DNA of 64,000 bases from Rubrivivax sp. SCN 71-131 (GTDB lineage: Bacteria; Pseudomonadota; Gammaproteobacteria; Burkholderiales; Burkholderiaceae_C), in the NCBI GenBank assembly GCA_001724995.1, contig MEFD01000026.1, positions 1-64,000 on the forward strand. The letters run 5' to 3'. Positions 1 to 9,144 of the stretch are shown piece by piece. A model generated the notes under the pieces. The model had not been told where the DNA came from. It was given only the letters and a program-made list of their open reading frames with translations, and made no database searches. How positions within the stretch are numbered: position 1 is the first letter of the stretch; each line of letters starts with the position of its first letter. Position numbers and translations under genes: made by a program.

Positions 1-78
1 GTTCGTCCAGCCCTTGTGGTTGGCGTCCTGCGACTCGCCGCTGGCTCCTTCCACCTTCATGAACATGTCTACGGCCAT
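1..78 (-). CDS. hcp: Hcp, T6SS inner-tube protein (5' end only)
   Basis: Only the first 26 codons are present; the rest lies beyond the left edge. The translation begins MAVDMFMKVEGASGES and continues to a DANHKGW motif, the usual N-terminus of Hcp. Hcp forms the hexameric rings stacked inside the T6SS sheath and is secreted. An AAGGAG Shine-Dalgarno sequence sits about 7 bases before the ATG. The gene is divergent from tagH, whereas in many clusters hcp sits between tssC and tssE; here that place is taken by two other genes. Identification is firm despite the short length. Confidence 0.9.
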   Translation of the reverse strand, partial: MAVDMFMKVEGASGESQDANHKGWTN

Positions 79-158
79 CTGGCGCTCCTTGGGTTGATCC
101 GGGAAGGCATTGTGGTCCGACCACGCCGCCACAGCCCCGGCCAAATGTCGTCGCGCAA

Positions 159-174
159 ACGTGAAAACTCACGT
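159..174. promoter_or_regulatory. Inverted repeat in the divergent hcp/tagH control region
   Basis: The 203-base gap between the hcp and tagH starts (79-281) must contain both promoters. It holds the inverted repeat ACGTGA-AAAC-TCACGT, two 6-base arms around a 4-base spacer, roughly 80 bases from the hcp start and 108 from tagH. This looks like an operator for a dimeric regulator, but no regulator gene is next to it. No sigma-54 promoter with correct GG-N10-GC spacing was seen in the gap. Confidence 0.3.
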
Positions 175-281
175 CGCGCCCGAGGCGCCTCCCCGCTACG
201 CTTGGCGGCTGCCGCATCCCGCAACGAATGCAGGCAGATGTATGCGCGCCGGGGCGCGCATTAGCATGCGATGCTCGCGCC

Positions 282-2144
282 ATGGAACAGATCGAGATCA
301 GGGTCGAAGGTCATCACGGTCAGCCCGTGACGAAGCCGTGGGCGGCGCTCTTCGGGCTGGCCGGCGGGACCATCGGCTGCGGCGGCCAGAACAAGCTGGT
401 GCTGCCCGACGCCGAGGCGCAGGTCGACCGCGTCCACGCCATGGTGCGGCTGCAAGCCGGCAAGGTCTACGTCGTGAACTTGTGCGAACGGCGTTCCCTG
501 CCCGTCGACAACGAGGCCCTGCCCCCGGGACAGGAGACGCTGCTGTCGATCGGCGCCCGCATTCAGATCGGCCCGTACATCTTGCGCGCCGCGATGCCCG
601 GCACTGCCTGGGGCCCGCCCGCCCTCGCTGCCGCCGAGGCCTCGGCGGCCGGCGAACGCTTGGCTGATCCCCTTGCCGCGCCCATCGCCGAGGCGGCGGA
701 CGACAACCCGTTTGCCTTCATCGGCCGCATCGAGACCGACGCGCCGGCGCGCAGCGCGGGTGCGAGCCCGGTCGCGTGCGCCGGCACGGCAGCGCAGCCG
801 TCGGGGTCTGGCGCCGCGAGTGCGCCGACGATTCCTGACGACTTCGACCCCTTTGCGCGAGACGCCGAGCGCGAGCGGCGCGAGAAGGATCCCTGGGCCG
901 AGGGCCTGCCGATGCAGAGCCTGGCCGAGATGGCCGCCGTGCACGACGACCTGCTGCGCACCTTGCCGCCGGTCGAGCGCCTCGGGCAGGGGTCGGCGCT
1001 GCACGAGGCCGCGGTGCGGGGCCTGCCGGCGTCGCTTGATCCCCGGGGCGAACTCGACCCGCTGCGGCTCTTCGACGACGTGCCCACGCAGCCGGGGCTG
1101 GCGCCGGAATCGGCCCGTCTGCTGCGCGGCTCGGAGATGCATCAGGCCATGCGCCTGCCGCGGGCCGCGCCCACGGAACCGATGCCCACCGAGGCGCTCT
1201 CACCACCTGCCCAGGAGGCGCTCCAGCAGCCGGCCGATGCCGCCGGCCTGCAGCGGCTGGAAGGACTCGATCTGGCGATGTTCGATCGCCCGGCCAGCGC
1301 CGGGAGCCCGGAGCCGGTGGCCGCCCCGCAGGCCACGGTGTTCGCCCGCTTCGACGCCGACCTGGCGCCAACCCAGCTGCAACCGTTGCGATCGGCAGCG
1401 ACGCCGGCGGCCGCGGCGCCGCTGGATCTGAGCCTGGACCTGGAGCCGGCCCTCGCGGCGGCGGCGCCGGCGCCGACAAACCCGTCGACCCTGCCGGCGC
1501 CCTCCCCCGATGACGTCCAGGCGCTGCTGCAGGCCTTTGTCGAGGGCCTGGGCCTGCCGCCGGCGCGCGCACAGCTGGAGCTCACACCGGAGTTCATGCG
1601 CCGCTTCGGCGAGGTGCTGCGCACCGCCGTACAGGGCACGATGGACCTGCTGCAGGCGCGTTCCGAGGTCAAGCGCGAGTTCCGCGCCGACGTGACCATC
1701 ATGGCCCAGCGGGCCAACAACCCGCTGAAGTTTCTGCCCGACGCCGACGGCGTGCTGCTGCAGATGTTCGGGCAGACCTTCCCCGGATTCATGCGCCCGG
1801 TGCCGGCGATGCGCGAGGCCTACCGCGACCTGCGCGTGCACCAGATCGCACTGATGGCCGGCATGCGCGCTGCGCTGGCCGAGGCGCTGTCCCGGCTCGA
1901 CCCGGCAGAGCTGGAGCAGCAGCAGCCAGGGGCGTCGGACGGCCTTTTCGCGCGCCTGGGTCGCGTCCATCGCAAGGCGGCGCTCTGGGATGATTACCGT
2001 GAGCGCTACGCCGGCATCCGCCGCCATGCCGAGGACGAGCTGACGGCCTTCTCCGGCCGCAGCTTCGTCAAGGCCTACGACGCCACCGCCGATGCCGCGT
2101 TCGCGGACGACGAACTCCCACCAGGCAAGCCGATTCGAGCGTGA
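282..2144 (+). CDS. tagH: T6SS FHA-domain protein TagH/Fha
   Basis: This is a 620-residue cytoplasmic T6SS accessory protein. Residues 1-105 form a forkhead-associated (FHA) fold; the middle (about 110-410) is Ala/Pro-rich and low complexity; residues about 415-600 are the C-terminal TagH domain (EVKREFRADVT, NNPLKFLPDADG, PGFMRPVPA). In systems studied elsewhere, Fha binds phosphothreonine made by PpkA and activates secretion. Here the FHA binding loop is unusual: the Arg expected in the IGRG-type turn is Cys33 (IGCG) and the Ser expected before R..H is Asp49 (DRVHA). Phosphothreonine binding may therefore be weak or lost. The gene opens the operon and its stop overlaps a possible GTG at 2141. 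The ATG at 282 is chosen because the FHA fold starts right after it. Confidence 0.88.
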   Translation: MEQIEIRVEGHHGQPVTKPWAALFGLAGGTIGCGGQNKLVLPDAEAQVDRVHAMVRLQAGKVYVVNLCERRSLPVDNEALPPGQETLLSIGARIQIGPYILRAAMPGTAWGPPALAAAEASAAGERLADPLAAPIAEAADDNPFAFIGRIETDAPARSAGASPVACAGTAAQPSGSGAASAPTIPDDFDPFARDAERERREKDPWAEGLPMQSLAEMAAVHDDLLRTLPPVERLGQGSALHEAAVRGLPASLDPRGELDPLRLFDDVPTQPGLAPESARLLRGSEMHQAMRLPRAAPTEPMPTEALSPPAQEALQQPADAAGLQRLEGLDLAMFDRPASAGSPEPVAAPQATVFARFDADLAPTQLQPLRSAATPAAAAPLDLSLDLEPALAAAAPAPTNPSTLPAPSPDDVQALLQAFVEGLGLPPARAQLELTPEFMRRFGEVLRTAVQGTMDLLQARSEVKREFRADVTIMAQRANNPLKFLPDADGVLLQMFGQTFPGFMRPVPAMREAYRDLRVHQIALMAGMRAALAEALSRLDPAELEQQQPGASDGLFARLGRVHRKAALWDDYRERYAGIRRHAEDELTAFSGRSFVKAYDATADAAFADDELPPGKPIRA

Positions 2145-2155
2145 AGGATGCTGCG

Positions 2156-2746
2156 ATGACGACTCCCTCTCTGCACCGCCGCGGGGCGTTGCGCGCACTG
2201 CTCGCCGGCAGCAGCGGCACGCTGCTGCTGCCGACGCTCTCGGGCTGCGGCGCCGTGAGCGCCATCACGACACCGGCGGCGCCGCCTCCGCCGGTGCTGG
2301 TGGTCCCCGGCGCCGTCTTCGAGCTGTCGGCCGACGCGGCGCTGAACCCGGATGCGCAGGGCACGCCCAAGCCGGTGCTGCTGCGCCTCTACGAGCTCAA
2401 GGCCGGAGCCGGCTTCGAGCGCGCGAGTTTCCTCGACCTGATGGAGAAGGATGAGGCCGCGCTTGGCGCCGACTTCGTGCGCCGCGAGGAGTGGCTGATC
2501 CGCCCCGGCGAGAAGCGCACCATCGACCGCAAGGGCAACGCCGAGGTGCGCACCTTCGGCCTGCTGGCGGCGTTTCGCGACCTCGAGCGCAGCTCCTGGC
2601 GCACGACCATCGACGCCCCGGGCTCGGTCGAGATGCGCCGCCGCTTCCTCGGCCTGGGCGCGGCCGAGAAGCTGCTGCCGGCGCGCTACCGCATCACGCT
2701 GGCGCGCGATGCGGTGCGCGTCGAGCATCTCGCGCTGGCGGGGTAG
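2156..2746 (+). CDS. tssJ: T6SS outer-membrane lipoprotein TssJ
   Basis: This 196-residue lipoprotein belongs to the TssJLM membrane complex. The N-terminus carries arginines, a hydrophobic stretch and a lipobox-like LSGCG near residue 32, so it should be lipidated and anchored in the outer membrane facing the periplasm, where TssJ binds the C-terminal part of TssM. The body (FELSADAALNPD, PVLLRLYELK, FLDLMEKDEAALGADFV) is typical of the TssJ transthyretin-like fold. A GTG at 2141 overlaps the tagH stop, but the ATG at 2156 has an AAGGA about 7 bases upstream and starts directly at the signal sequence, so it is preferred. Confidence 0.9.
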   Translation: MTTPSLHRRGALRALLAGSSGTLLLPTLSGCGAVSAITTPAAPPPPVLVVPGAVFELSADAALNPDAQGTPKPVLLRLYELKAGAGFERASFLDLMEKDEAALGADFVRREEWLIRPGEKRTIDRKGNAEVRTFGLLAAFRDLERSSWRTTIDAPGSVEMRRRFLGLGAAEKLLPARYRITLARDAVRVEHLALAG

Positions 2747-2752
2747 CGCGGC

Positions 2753-4090
2753 ATGGTCTGGCGACGCAAGGTCGTGTGGTCGGAGGGCATGTTCCTGCGG
2801 CCGCAGCATTTCCAGCAGCAGGAGCGCCACTTCGAGGCCCTGCTGCAGCGGCGCAGCCACGCCGCCGAACCCTTCTTCTGGGGCTTCTCGCGGCTCGTGC
2901 TGGATCGCGAGCTGCTGGCGCTGGGCAAGATCGGCATACGCGAAGCCGAGGGCGTGTTCCCCGACGGCACGCCCTTCGCCATCCCGCAGGACGACGATGC
3001 GCCGCCACCGCTGGAGGTGCCGCGCGAGCTCAAGGACAGCCTCGTCAGCCTGGCGCTGCCGATGCGCCGGGCCAGTGCCGTGGAGGTGGGGTTCGGCGGC
3101 GCCGATTCGACGCTGGCGCGCTACCACGCGCTGGTGCACGAGGTCGCCGACGTCAACGAAGCCGGCGCGCAGGCCACCGAAATGCAGCTGGCCCAGGCGC
3201 GCATGGTCGTGCGTCCGGCAGCCGAGGTCGCCGGCGGCTGGGTCGCGCTGCCGCTCGTGCGCGTGGTCGAGCGCCGTGCCGACGGCTCGCTGCTGCTCGA
3301 TGCGGCCTACATCCCGACCGTGCTCAACAACGGCGACAGCACGAGCCTGCTGGCACTGTGCCAGGAACTGCTGGGCCTGCTGCGCCAGCGCGGGCAGGCG
3401 CTGGATGCGCGCATGTCGCAGCCTGGGCGCGGCGGCACCGGCGAATTCGGCGACTTCCTCATGCTCTGCCTCATCAACCGCTGGGAGCCGGTGGTCGAGC
3501 ACTGGGCGCGGCTGCGCGCCGTCCATCCCGAGCGGCTGTTCCAGGAACTGCTGCGCCTCGTCGGCGAGCTCGCGACCTTCCGCCGCGAGGGCCGCCGCCC
3601 GCCCGAGCTGCCGGCCTACGACCACGACGACCTGCAGTCCTGTTTCGCGCCGCTGATGCTCGAACTGCGGCGCGGCCTGTCCTCGGTGCTCGAGCAGAAC
3701 GCGATCCAGATCGAGGTGCGCGAGCGCCAGTACGGCGTGCACGTGGCCATCATCCCGAGCGCGGAGATGCTCGACAGCTGTGAATTCGTGCTGGCCGCGC
3801 AGGCACAAACCAGCCCAGAATTCCTGCGCAGCAACTTCCCGGCACAAGTGAAGATGGGCCCCGTGGAACGCATCCGCGATCTGGTCAACCTGCACCTTCC
3901 CGGCGTCGTCATGTCGCCGCTGCCGGTGGCGCCGCGCGACATCCCCTACCACGGCGGCTTCACCTACTTCCAGGTCGACACCACGCACGAGCTGTGGCGG
4001 CAGCTGCAGAAGTCAGGCGGCCTTGCGATGCACGTCTCGGGCGCCTTCCCCGAGCTGCAACTCGAGCTGTGGGCCATCCGCCGCACCTGA
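2753..4090 (+). CDS. tssK: T6SS baseplate protein TssK
   Basis: This 445-residue protein has the usual TssK length and ends. It opens with VVWSEGMFLRPQHFQQQERHFE, the hallmark N-terminus, and finishes with LQLELWAIRRT. TssK is a trimeric baseplate subunit that links the TssEFG wedge to the TssLM membrane complex. The central part includes LLLDAAYIPTVL and the C-terminal domain contains VNLHLPGVVMSPLPVAPRDIPYH, both typical. It starts 6 bases after tssJ and ends 17 bases before tssL, so it is co-transcribed with them. Confidence 0.95.
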   Translation: MVWRRKVVWSEGMFLRPQHFQQQERHFEALLQRRSHAAEPFFWGFSRLVLDRELLALGKIGIREAEGVFPDGTPFAIPQDDDAPPPLEVPRELKDSLVSLALPMRRASAVEVGFGGADSTLARYHALVHEVADVNEAGAQATEMQLAQARMVVRPAAEVAGGWVALPLVRVVERRADGSLLLDAAYIPTVLNNGDSTSLLALCQELLGLLRQRGQALDARMSQPGRGGTGEFGDFLMLCLINRWEPVVEHWARLRAVHPERLFQELLRLVGELATFRREGRRPPELPAYDHDDLQSCFAPLMLELRRGLSSVLEQNAIQIEVRERQYGVHVAIIPSAEMLDSCEFVLAAQAQTSPEFLRSNFPAQVKMGPVERIRDLVNLHLPGVVMSPLPVAPRDIPYHGGFTYFQVDTTHELWRQLQKSGGLAMHVSGAFPELQLELWAIRRT

Positions 4091-4107
4091 AGAGCCGAGA
4101 ACGACGC

Positions 4108-5478
4108 ATGGCCACCGACCCCTTCGCCAACGCGACCGCAGGCCAGTTCCACACCATCTTCGGTGGCACCGCCGCCGCGGCGCCCGCGCCGCAGGCCTTC
4201 GGCGCGGGCGCGCCCCTGCCGGGGCTGGCGTCCGCACGCTCGGACCTGCCCGACGTGGTCAGTGGCGGCAATCCGCTGGTCGCTGCGGCCAACGCGCTGC
4301 TGAACCTGATCCCGCAGACCCGCGGCATGGCAACCCACCCCGACCCGGCCGGCTTCCAGCAGTACCTGCTCGAGGCCATGCGAAGCTTCGAGCGCAAGGC
4401 GTCCGGCGCCGGCGTGCCGATGGAGACGGTGATCGGCGCGCGCTACTGCCTGTGCACGGCGATCGACGAGACGGCGGCGCAGACCCCCTGGGGCGGCGGC
4501 GGCGTGTGGCCGCGCTACAGCCTGCTGGTCGCCCTGCACAACGAGACCTGGGGCGGCGAGAAGTTCTTCCAGCTGCTGGCCAAGCTGGTGCAGTCGCCGC
4601 GCCAGCACATCGACCTGCTCGAGCTGATGTACTTCTGCCTCATGCTCGGCTTCGAGGGCCGCTACCGCGTGCTCGACGACGGCCGCAGCAAGCTCGAGAC
4701 GCTGAAGGCGCGGCTGCTGCAGGTGATCGAGGGCGAGCGCGGCGACCGCTCCTCGGCGCTGTCGGTGCACTGGCAGGGCGTCGAGCGCGCCGCGCAGCCA
4801 CCGTGGACGCTGGTGCCGCTGTGGGTGGCGGCGGCGGTCGCGCTGCTGCTGGGCTTCCTCATCTGGCTGGCCTTCAGCTGGCGGCTGGCCGGGCAGTCCG
4901 ACGACGTCTACGCGGCGCTCAACGGCGTGCGCTTCCCGAAGCTGGTGGCAGCCGCACCGGTGGCCGCGCCGCCGCGCCTGCGGCAGTTCCTCGAGCCCGA
5001 GATCCGGGAACGCCTGGTCGAAGTCACCGACGAGGCCGACCGCAGCACCATCGTGCTGCTGGGCGATGGCCTCTTCGATCCCGGGCAGGTGGTCGTCAAG
5101 CCGCGCTACGCCACCGTGCTGCAGCGCGTGGCGCAGGCCCTGAACCAGGTACCCGGGCGCGTGCTGATCAACGGCTATACCGACAACGTGCCGATGCGCT
5201 CGGTGCGCTTTCCCTCCAACTGGCATCTCTCGCAGGCGCGCGCCGAGGCCGTGGCCGCGATGCTGCAGCGCGGCATGGACGCTGCGCCGCGCCTGCGCAC
5301 CGAGGGTCGGGGCGATGCCGATCCGGTGGCGCCCAATGCCACGGCCGAAGGCCGGGCGCGCAACCGGCGCGTGGAGATCGTGCTGCTGGTACCGCCGCCC
5401 GCGCGCGACGCGGCGCTGCTCCAGCCGCCGGTCCCGGCACCGGCCGCCGCCGGGACCGCGACCGCACCGGGGAACTGA
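4108..5478 (+). CDS. tssL: T6SS membrane protein TssL with C-terminal OmpA domain
   Basis: This is a 456-residue inner-membrane protein. Residues about 55-225 form the cytoplasmic DotU/IcmH domain (YCLCTAIDETAAQTPWG, ETWGGEKFF, LMYFCLMLGFEGRYRV). One membrane helix follows at about 230-256. The periplasmic part ends in an OmpA-like peptidoglycan-binding domain (about 310-440; GYTDNVP, NWHLSQARAEAV, NRRVEIVLL). It is thus an extended TssL that binds peptidoglycan itself and does not need a separate TagL. TssL joins TssM and TssJ in the trans-envelope complex. The ATG at 4108 begins the conserved leader; open frame further upstream overlaps tssK and has no family match. Confidence 0.93.
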   Translation: MATDPFANATAGQFHTIFGGTAAAAPAPQAFGAGAPLPGLASARSDLPDVVSGGNPLVAAANALLNLIPQTRGMATHPDPAGFQQYLLEAMRSFERKASGAGVPMETVIGARYCLCTAIDETAAQTPWGGGGVWPRYSLLVALHNETWGGEKFFQLLAKLVQSPRQHIDLLELMYFCLMLGFEGRYRVLDDGRSKLETLKARLLQVIEGERGDRSSALSVHWQGVERAAQPPWTLVPLWVAAAVALLLGFLIWLAFSWRLAGQSDDVYAALNGVRFPKLVAAAPVAAPPRLRQFLEPEIRERLVEVTDEADRSTIVLLGDGLFDPGQVVVKPRYATVLQRVAQALNQVPGRVLINGYTDNVPMRSVRFPSNWHLSQARAEAVAAMLQRGMDAAPRLRTEGRGDADPVAPNATAEGRARNRRVEIVLLVPPPARDAALLQPPVPAPAAAGTATAPGN

Positions 5479-5483
5479 CGACG

Positions 5484-8400
5484 ATGCTGCGCACGATCGC
5501 TGCCTTCCTCTTCAACCGCATCACGCTGGCGCTGGTCGGCCTGCTGCTGCTGAGCCTCGTCATCTGGTTCGTCGGCCCGCTGGTGGCGATCGGCCGCTGG
5601 CGCCCGCTGGACGGCGAAGGCATCCGCTGGCTGCTCATCGGCCTGCTCTGGATGCTCTGGCTGCTCAAGCAGCTGCTGCACTGGTGGCGCCGCAGGAACA
5701 TGAACGGCCGCATGATGGCCTCGCTCGCCCGCTTCACCGCGGGCGACCCGAATGCCGCGGCGCCAAGCGCCGGGCAGCAGGAGGTGAGCGAGCTGCAGGG
5801 TCGCTTCAGGGAAGCCATCGACACGCTGGCCAAGGCGCGCTTCGCGCAGGCCGACGGCAGTCTCTTTGGCCGCCTGACGCGGCGCTACATCTACCAGCTG
5901 CCCTGGTACCTGATCATCGGTTCGCCGGGCTCGGGCAAGACGACGGCGCTGGTCAATTCGGGCTTGAACTTCCCACTCGCCGACAAGTTCGGCAAGGGCT
6001 CGATCCAGGGCGTGGGCGGCACGCGCAACTGCGACTGGTGGTTCACCGACCAGGCGGTGCTGCTGGACACCGCGGGCCGCTACACCACGCAGGAGAGCGA
6101 CGCGCAGCAGGACAGCACCGCCTGGCGCGGTTTCCTGCAACTGCTGCGGCGCTTTCGCGCGCGCCAGCCGATCAACGGCGTGTTGGTCACGCTCAGCGTG
6201 CAGGAGCTGCTCTCCAGCACCGAGGCCGAACGAAGCCAGCTCGCGCACGCCATCGGGCGGCGCCTGGCCGAGCTGTGCGAGGAGCTGGCGCTGCGCTTCC
6301 CGGTCTACGTGCTGGTGACGAAGACCGACCTGCTGGCGGGCTTCAGCGAGTTCTTCGGGCCCATGAGCCGCGAAGAGCGCGCGCAGGTGCTGGGCTTCAC
6401 CTTCCCCTACGTCGAGGGCACGGTGCAGCCCGACCCGCTGGCGATCTTCGGCGAGGAGTTCGATCTCGTGGCGCGCCAGGTCGATCGCCTGCTGCCGCAG
6501 CGCCTGGCCGCCGAACCCGACCTCGCCCGCCGCGGCCTGCTGTACGCGCTGCCGCAGCAGTTCGTCGGCCTGCGCGACGTCGTGCGCGACACGCTGGCGC
6601 AGGTCTTCGCCTCGACGCAGTTCAAGGAAAAGCCGCTGCTGCGCGGCGTCTACTTCACCAGCGGCACGCAGGAGGGCATGCCCTTCGACCGCGTCATGTC
6701 CTCGCTGGCGCACCGCTTCGGCGTGCAGTCGGCGGCCACCCAGGCGCTGAAGACGCAGGGCGGGCGCAGCTACTTCATCGAGACGCTGTTCAAGGGCGTC
6801 ATCTTCAACGAGGCCGGCCTGACCGGGCGCAACGCGCGCAAGGAAAGGCAGCTGCGCCTGCTGCAGGCCGGCGGCCTGATCGCGCTCGGCCTGGGACTCG
6901 TCGGCCTGGGCGCGGCCTGGTTCAACAGCTGGGGCAACAATCGCGGCTACCTGGACGAGGTGAGCAGCAACGCCGGCGTGCTGCGGCAGGCAGTCGACGA
7001 GGGCAAGCGGGCCGACCCCGACAGCATGGTGGCGCTGCTGCCGATGCTCGACCACGCCGCCGCGGTGGCGCGCAGCGGCCGCTACGAGGGCGACTCGGCG
7101 CCGCTGTCCTGGCGCTGGGGCCTGCTGCAGGTGCCCAAGATGGAGGCCGCCGCCGAGAGCACCTACCTGCGGCTGCTCGAGGACGCCTGGCTGCCGCGCC
7201 TGACGCGCCAGATGCGCCGCTCGCTGCAGGAGGTCTCGACCGACAACCCCGAGGCGAGCTACGAGGCGCTCAAGGCCTACCTGATGCTCTACGAGCCGGA
7301 GCACTTCGACGCCGCCATCGTGCGCAACTGGATGGCCACCGAATGGGCGCGCACGCTGCCGCCGCAGGTACAGGAGCGCGGCATCATCGAGCGCCTGACG
7401 CGCCACCTGGACGCGCTCACGCAGGAGCGCACCGTCAGCGCGCGCGAGCCGATCGACGCCGCCCTCGTGGCCGAGGTGCGCCAGCGCCTGCTGCAGATGT
7501 CGCCCGCGCAGCGCGCCTACAGCCGCCTCAAGCAGCTGCTGCTGACGGGCAGCGACCAGCCACCCGAGTTCACCGTGGTGCGCGCGGCCGGTCCCGAGGC
7601 GCCGCAGGTCTTCACGCGGCACAGCGGCAGGGCGCTGACGCAGGGCATCCCGGGCCTCTTCACCTACGACGGCTACCACGGACTGTTCCTCGGCCAGCTC
7701 GCCAAGACGACGCCGCTGCTCAGTCACGAGGAAGGCTGGGTGCTCGGGCAGGCGCCCGCCGGGCGCAGCGCCGCGGCCACCGCGGCCGGCGAGGCCTTGA
7801 GCGGCCAGCGCGCCAACGAGGTGAAGCGGCTCTACCTGATGGACTACGCCAAGCGCTGGGAGGACTTTCTCGCCGACGTGCGGCCGGTGCAGATCGGCTC
7901 GCTCGAGCAGGCCGGCGAGCAGGCTCGCCTCTACGCCGCGCCCAACTCCACGATCGAGCAGTTCGTGCGCGCGGTGGCGCGCGAGACCACGCTGTCGCAG
8001 AAGCCGGGCACCGGCGACAGCGGCTCCACCAGCACCAGCAGCTGGCTGGGCGAGAAGCTCAATCGCATCAAGGAGGAGCAGGCCCAGCTCAGTCGCCTCA
8101 CCGGCCGGCAGGTCAACGTCGGCGGCCTGGCCACCAGCGGCACGCTCGAGGCCGACATCGTCGACGTGCGCTTTCGCGAGTACCGGCGTCTGGCCGGCGT
8201 GGGCGCCACGGGGCCGGCGCCGATCGTCAACAGCCTGGCGGTGATCAACGAGGCGGCGGCGGTGATCGCCTCGGCGCGCCAGCAGGTCACTGCCGGGGGC
8301 AGCGTGCCGCCGACCCTGGCCGGCACGCTGGAGAAGGTGCGCGGCGAGAGCCAGCGCCTGCCGGCGCCGATGTCGGTGATGTTCAGCAGCCTGGCCGCTG

Positions 8401-9134
8401 CGACTTCGGGGCTCGTGGGCAGCGACGTGCGCCGCACCATCGGCGGCAACCTGAACGCGACCATCGGCGACTTCTGCCGCAAGGCGATCAACGGCCGCTA
8501 CCCGTTCGCGCGCGGCGCCGCCCGGGACGTGACCGCCGACGACTTCGCGCGCCTGTTCGCGCCCGGCGGCCTGTTCGACGAGTTCTTCCGCGCCCAGCTG
8601 CAGCCGATGGTCGACGTCTCGCGCGAGCCCTGGACCTTCAAGCAGGGCATCGACGGCACGCCGGTGGGCGGCTCGTCGGCCCTGGCAGCGTTCCAGCGCG
8701 CGGCAACCATCCGCGACGTCTACTTCCGCGCCGGCGGGCGGCTGCCCTCGCTGCGCGTGGAGATCAAGCCCCTGGACATGGACGCCGGCATCGCGCAGAT
8801 GGTGCTCGACGTCGACGGCGAGGTGCTGCGCTACCAGCACGGGCCGCAGATTCCGAAGTCGATGAGCTGGCCCGGGACACGCGGCACCAGCCAGGTGCGG
8901 CTGCAGCTCACCACCGCCGGCGGCGAGAACCTCGGCCTGCTCACCGAGGGACCCTGGGCACTGCACCGGCTGTTCGACCGCGCCCAGCTCGCGCCGGGCA
9001 GCACGCCGGAACGCTTCATCGCCGCCTTCGCCGTCGAGGGCCGGCGGCTGCGCGTCGAGGTCACGGCCAGCAGCGTGCAGAACCCCTTCCGGCTGCAGGC
9101 GATGGAAGGCTTCTCATGCCCGAGCCAACTGTAG
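5484..9134 (+). CDS. tssM: T6SS inner-membrane protein TssM
   Basis: This 1216-residue protein is the IcmF-like core of the membrane complex. Two helices lie at about 10-32 and 47-66 and a third at about 457-478. Between them is a cytoplasmic GTPase-like domain with Walker A GSPGSGKT at 146-153 and LLDTAGRY as the Walker B region, so the nucleotide-binding motif appears intact. The long periplasmic part after the third helix ends with the conserved C-terminal region (WPG, LTEGPWALHRLFDRAQL, NPFRLQAMEGFSCP) that binds TssJ. It begins 5 bases after the tssL stop. Length and domain order match functional TssM proteins. Confidence 0.95.
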   Translation: MLRTIAAFLFNRITLALVGLLLLSLVIWFVGPLVAIGRWRPLDGEGIRWLLIGLLWMLWLLKQLLHWWRRRNMNGRMMASLARFTAGDPNAAAPSAGQQEVSELQGRFREAIDTLAKARFAQADGSLFGRLTRRYIYQLPWYLIIGSPGSGKTTALVNSGLNFPLADKFGKGSIQGVGGTRNCDWWFTDQAVLLDTAGRYTTQESDAQQDSTAWRGFLQLLRRFRARQPINGVLVTLSVQELLSSTEAERSQLAHAIGRRLAELCEELALRFPVYVLVTKTDLLAGFSEFFGPMSREERAQVLGFTFPYVEGTVQPDPLAIFGEEFDLVARQVDRLLPQRLAAEPDLARRGLLYALPQQFVGLRDVVRDTLAQVFASTQFKEKPLLRGVYFTSGTQEGMPFDRVMSSLAHRFGVQSAATQALKTQGGRSYFIETLFKGVIFNEAGLTGRNARKERQLRLLQAGGLIALGLGLVGLGAAWFNSWGNNRGYLDEVSSNAGVLRQAVDEGKRADPDSMVALLPMLDHAAAVARSGRYEGDSAPLSWRWGLLQVPKMEAAAESTYLRLLEDAWLPRLTRQMRRSLQEVSTDNPEASYEALKAYLMLYEPEHFDAAIVRNWMATEWARTLPPQVQERGIIERLTRHLDALTQERTVSAREPIDAALVAEVRQRLLQMSPAQRAYSRLKQLLLTGSDQPPEFTVVRAAGPEAPQVFTRHSGRALTQGIPGLFTYDGYHGLFLGQLAKTTPLLSHEEGWVLGQAPAGRSAAATAAGEALSGQRANEVKRLYLMDYAKRWEDFLADVRPVQIGSLEQAGEQARLYAAPNSTIEQFVRAVARETTLSQKPGTGDSGSTSTSSWLGEKLNRIKEEQAQLSRLTGRQVNVGGLATSGTLEADIVDVRFREYRRLAGVGATGPAPIVNSLAVINEAAAVIASARQQVTAGGSVPPTLAGTLEKVRGESQRLPAPMSVMFSSLAAATSGLVGSDVRRTIGGNLNATIGDFCRKAINGRYPFARGAARDVTADDFARLFAPGGLFDEFFRAQLQPMVDVSREPWTFKQGIDGTPVGGSSALAAFQRAATIRDVYFRAGGRLPSLRVEIKPLDMDAGIAQMVLDVDGEVLRYQHGPQIPKSMSWPGTRGTSQVRLQLTTAGGENLGLLTEGPWALHRLFDRAQLAPGSTPERFIAAFAVEGRRLRVEVTASSVQNPFRLQAMEGFSCPSQL

Positions 9135-9144
9135 CCGTCGGGCG

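Noticed and set aside
5175..8966. Minus-strand open frame of about 1,260 codons opposite tssL and tssM
   Set aside because: Composition is low-complexity and rich in Arg, His and Gln. The opposite frame encodes clear TssL and TssM domains.
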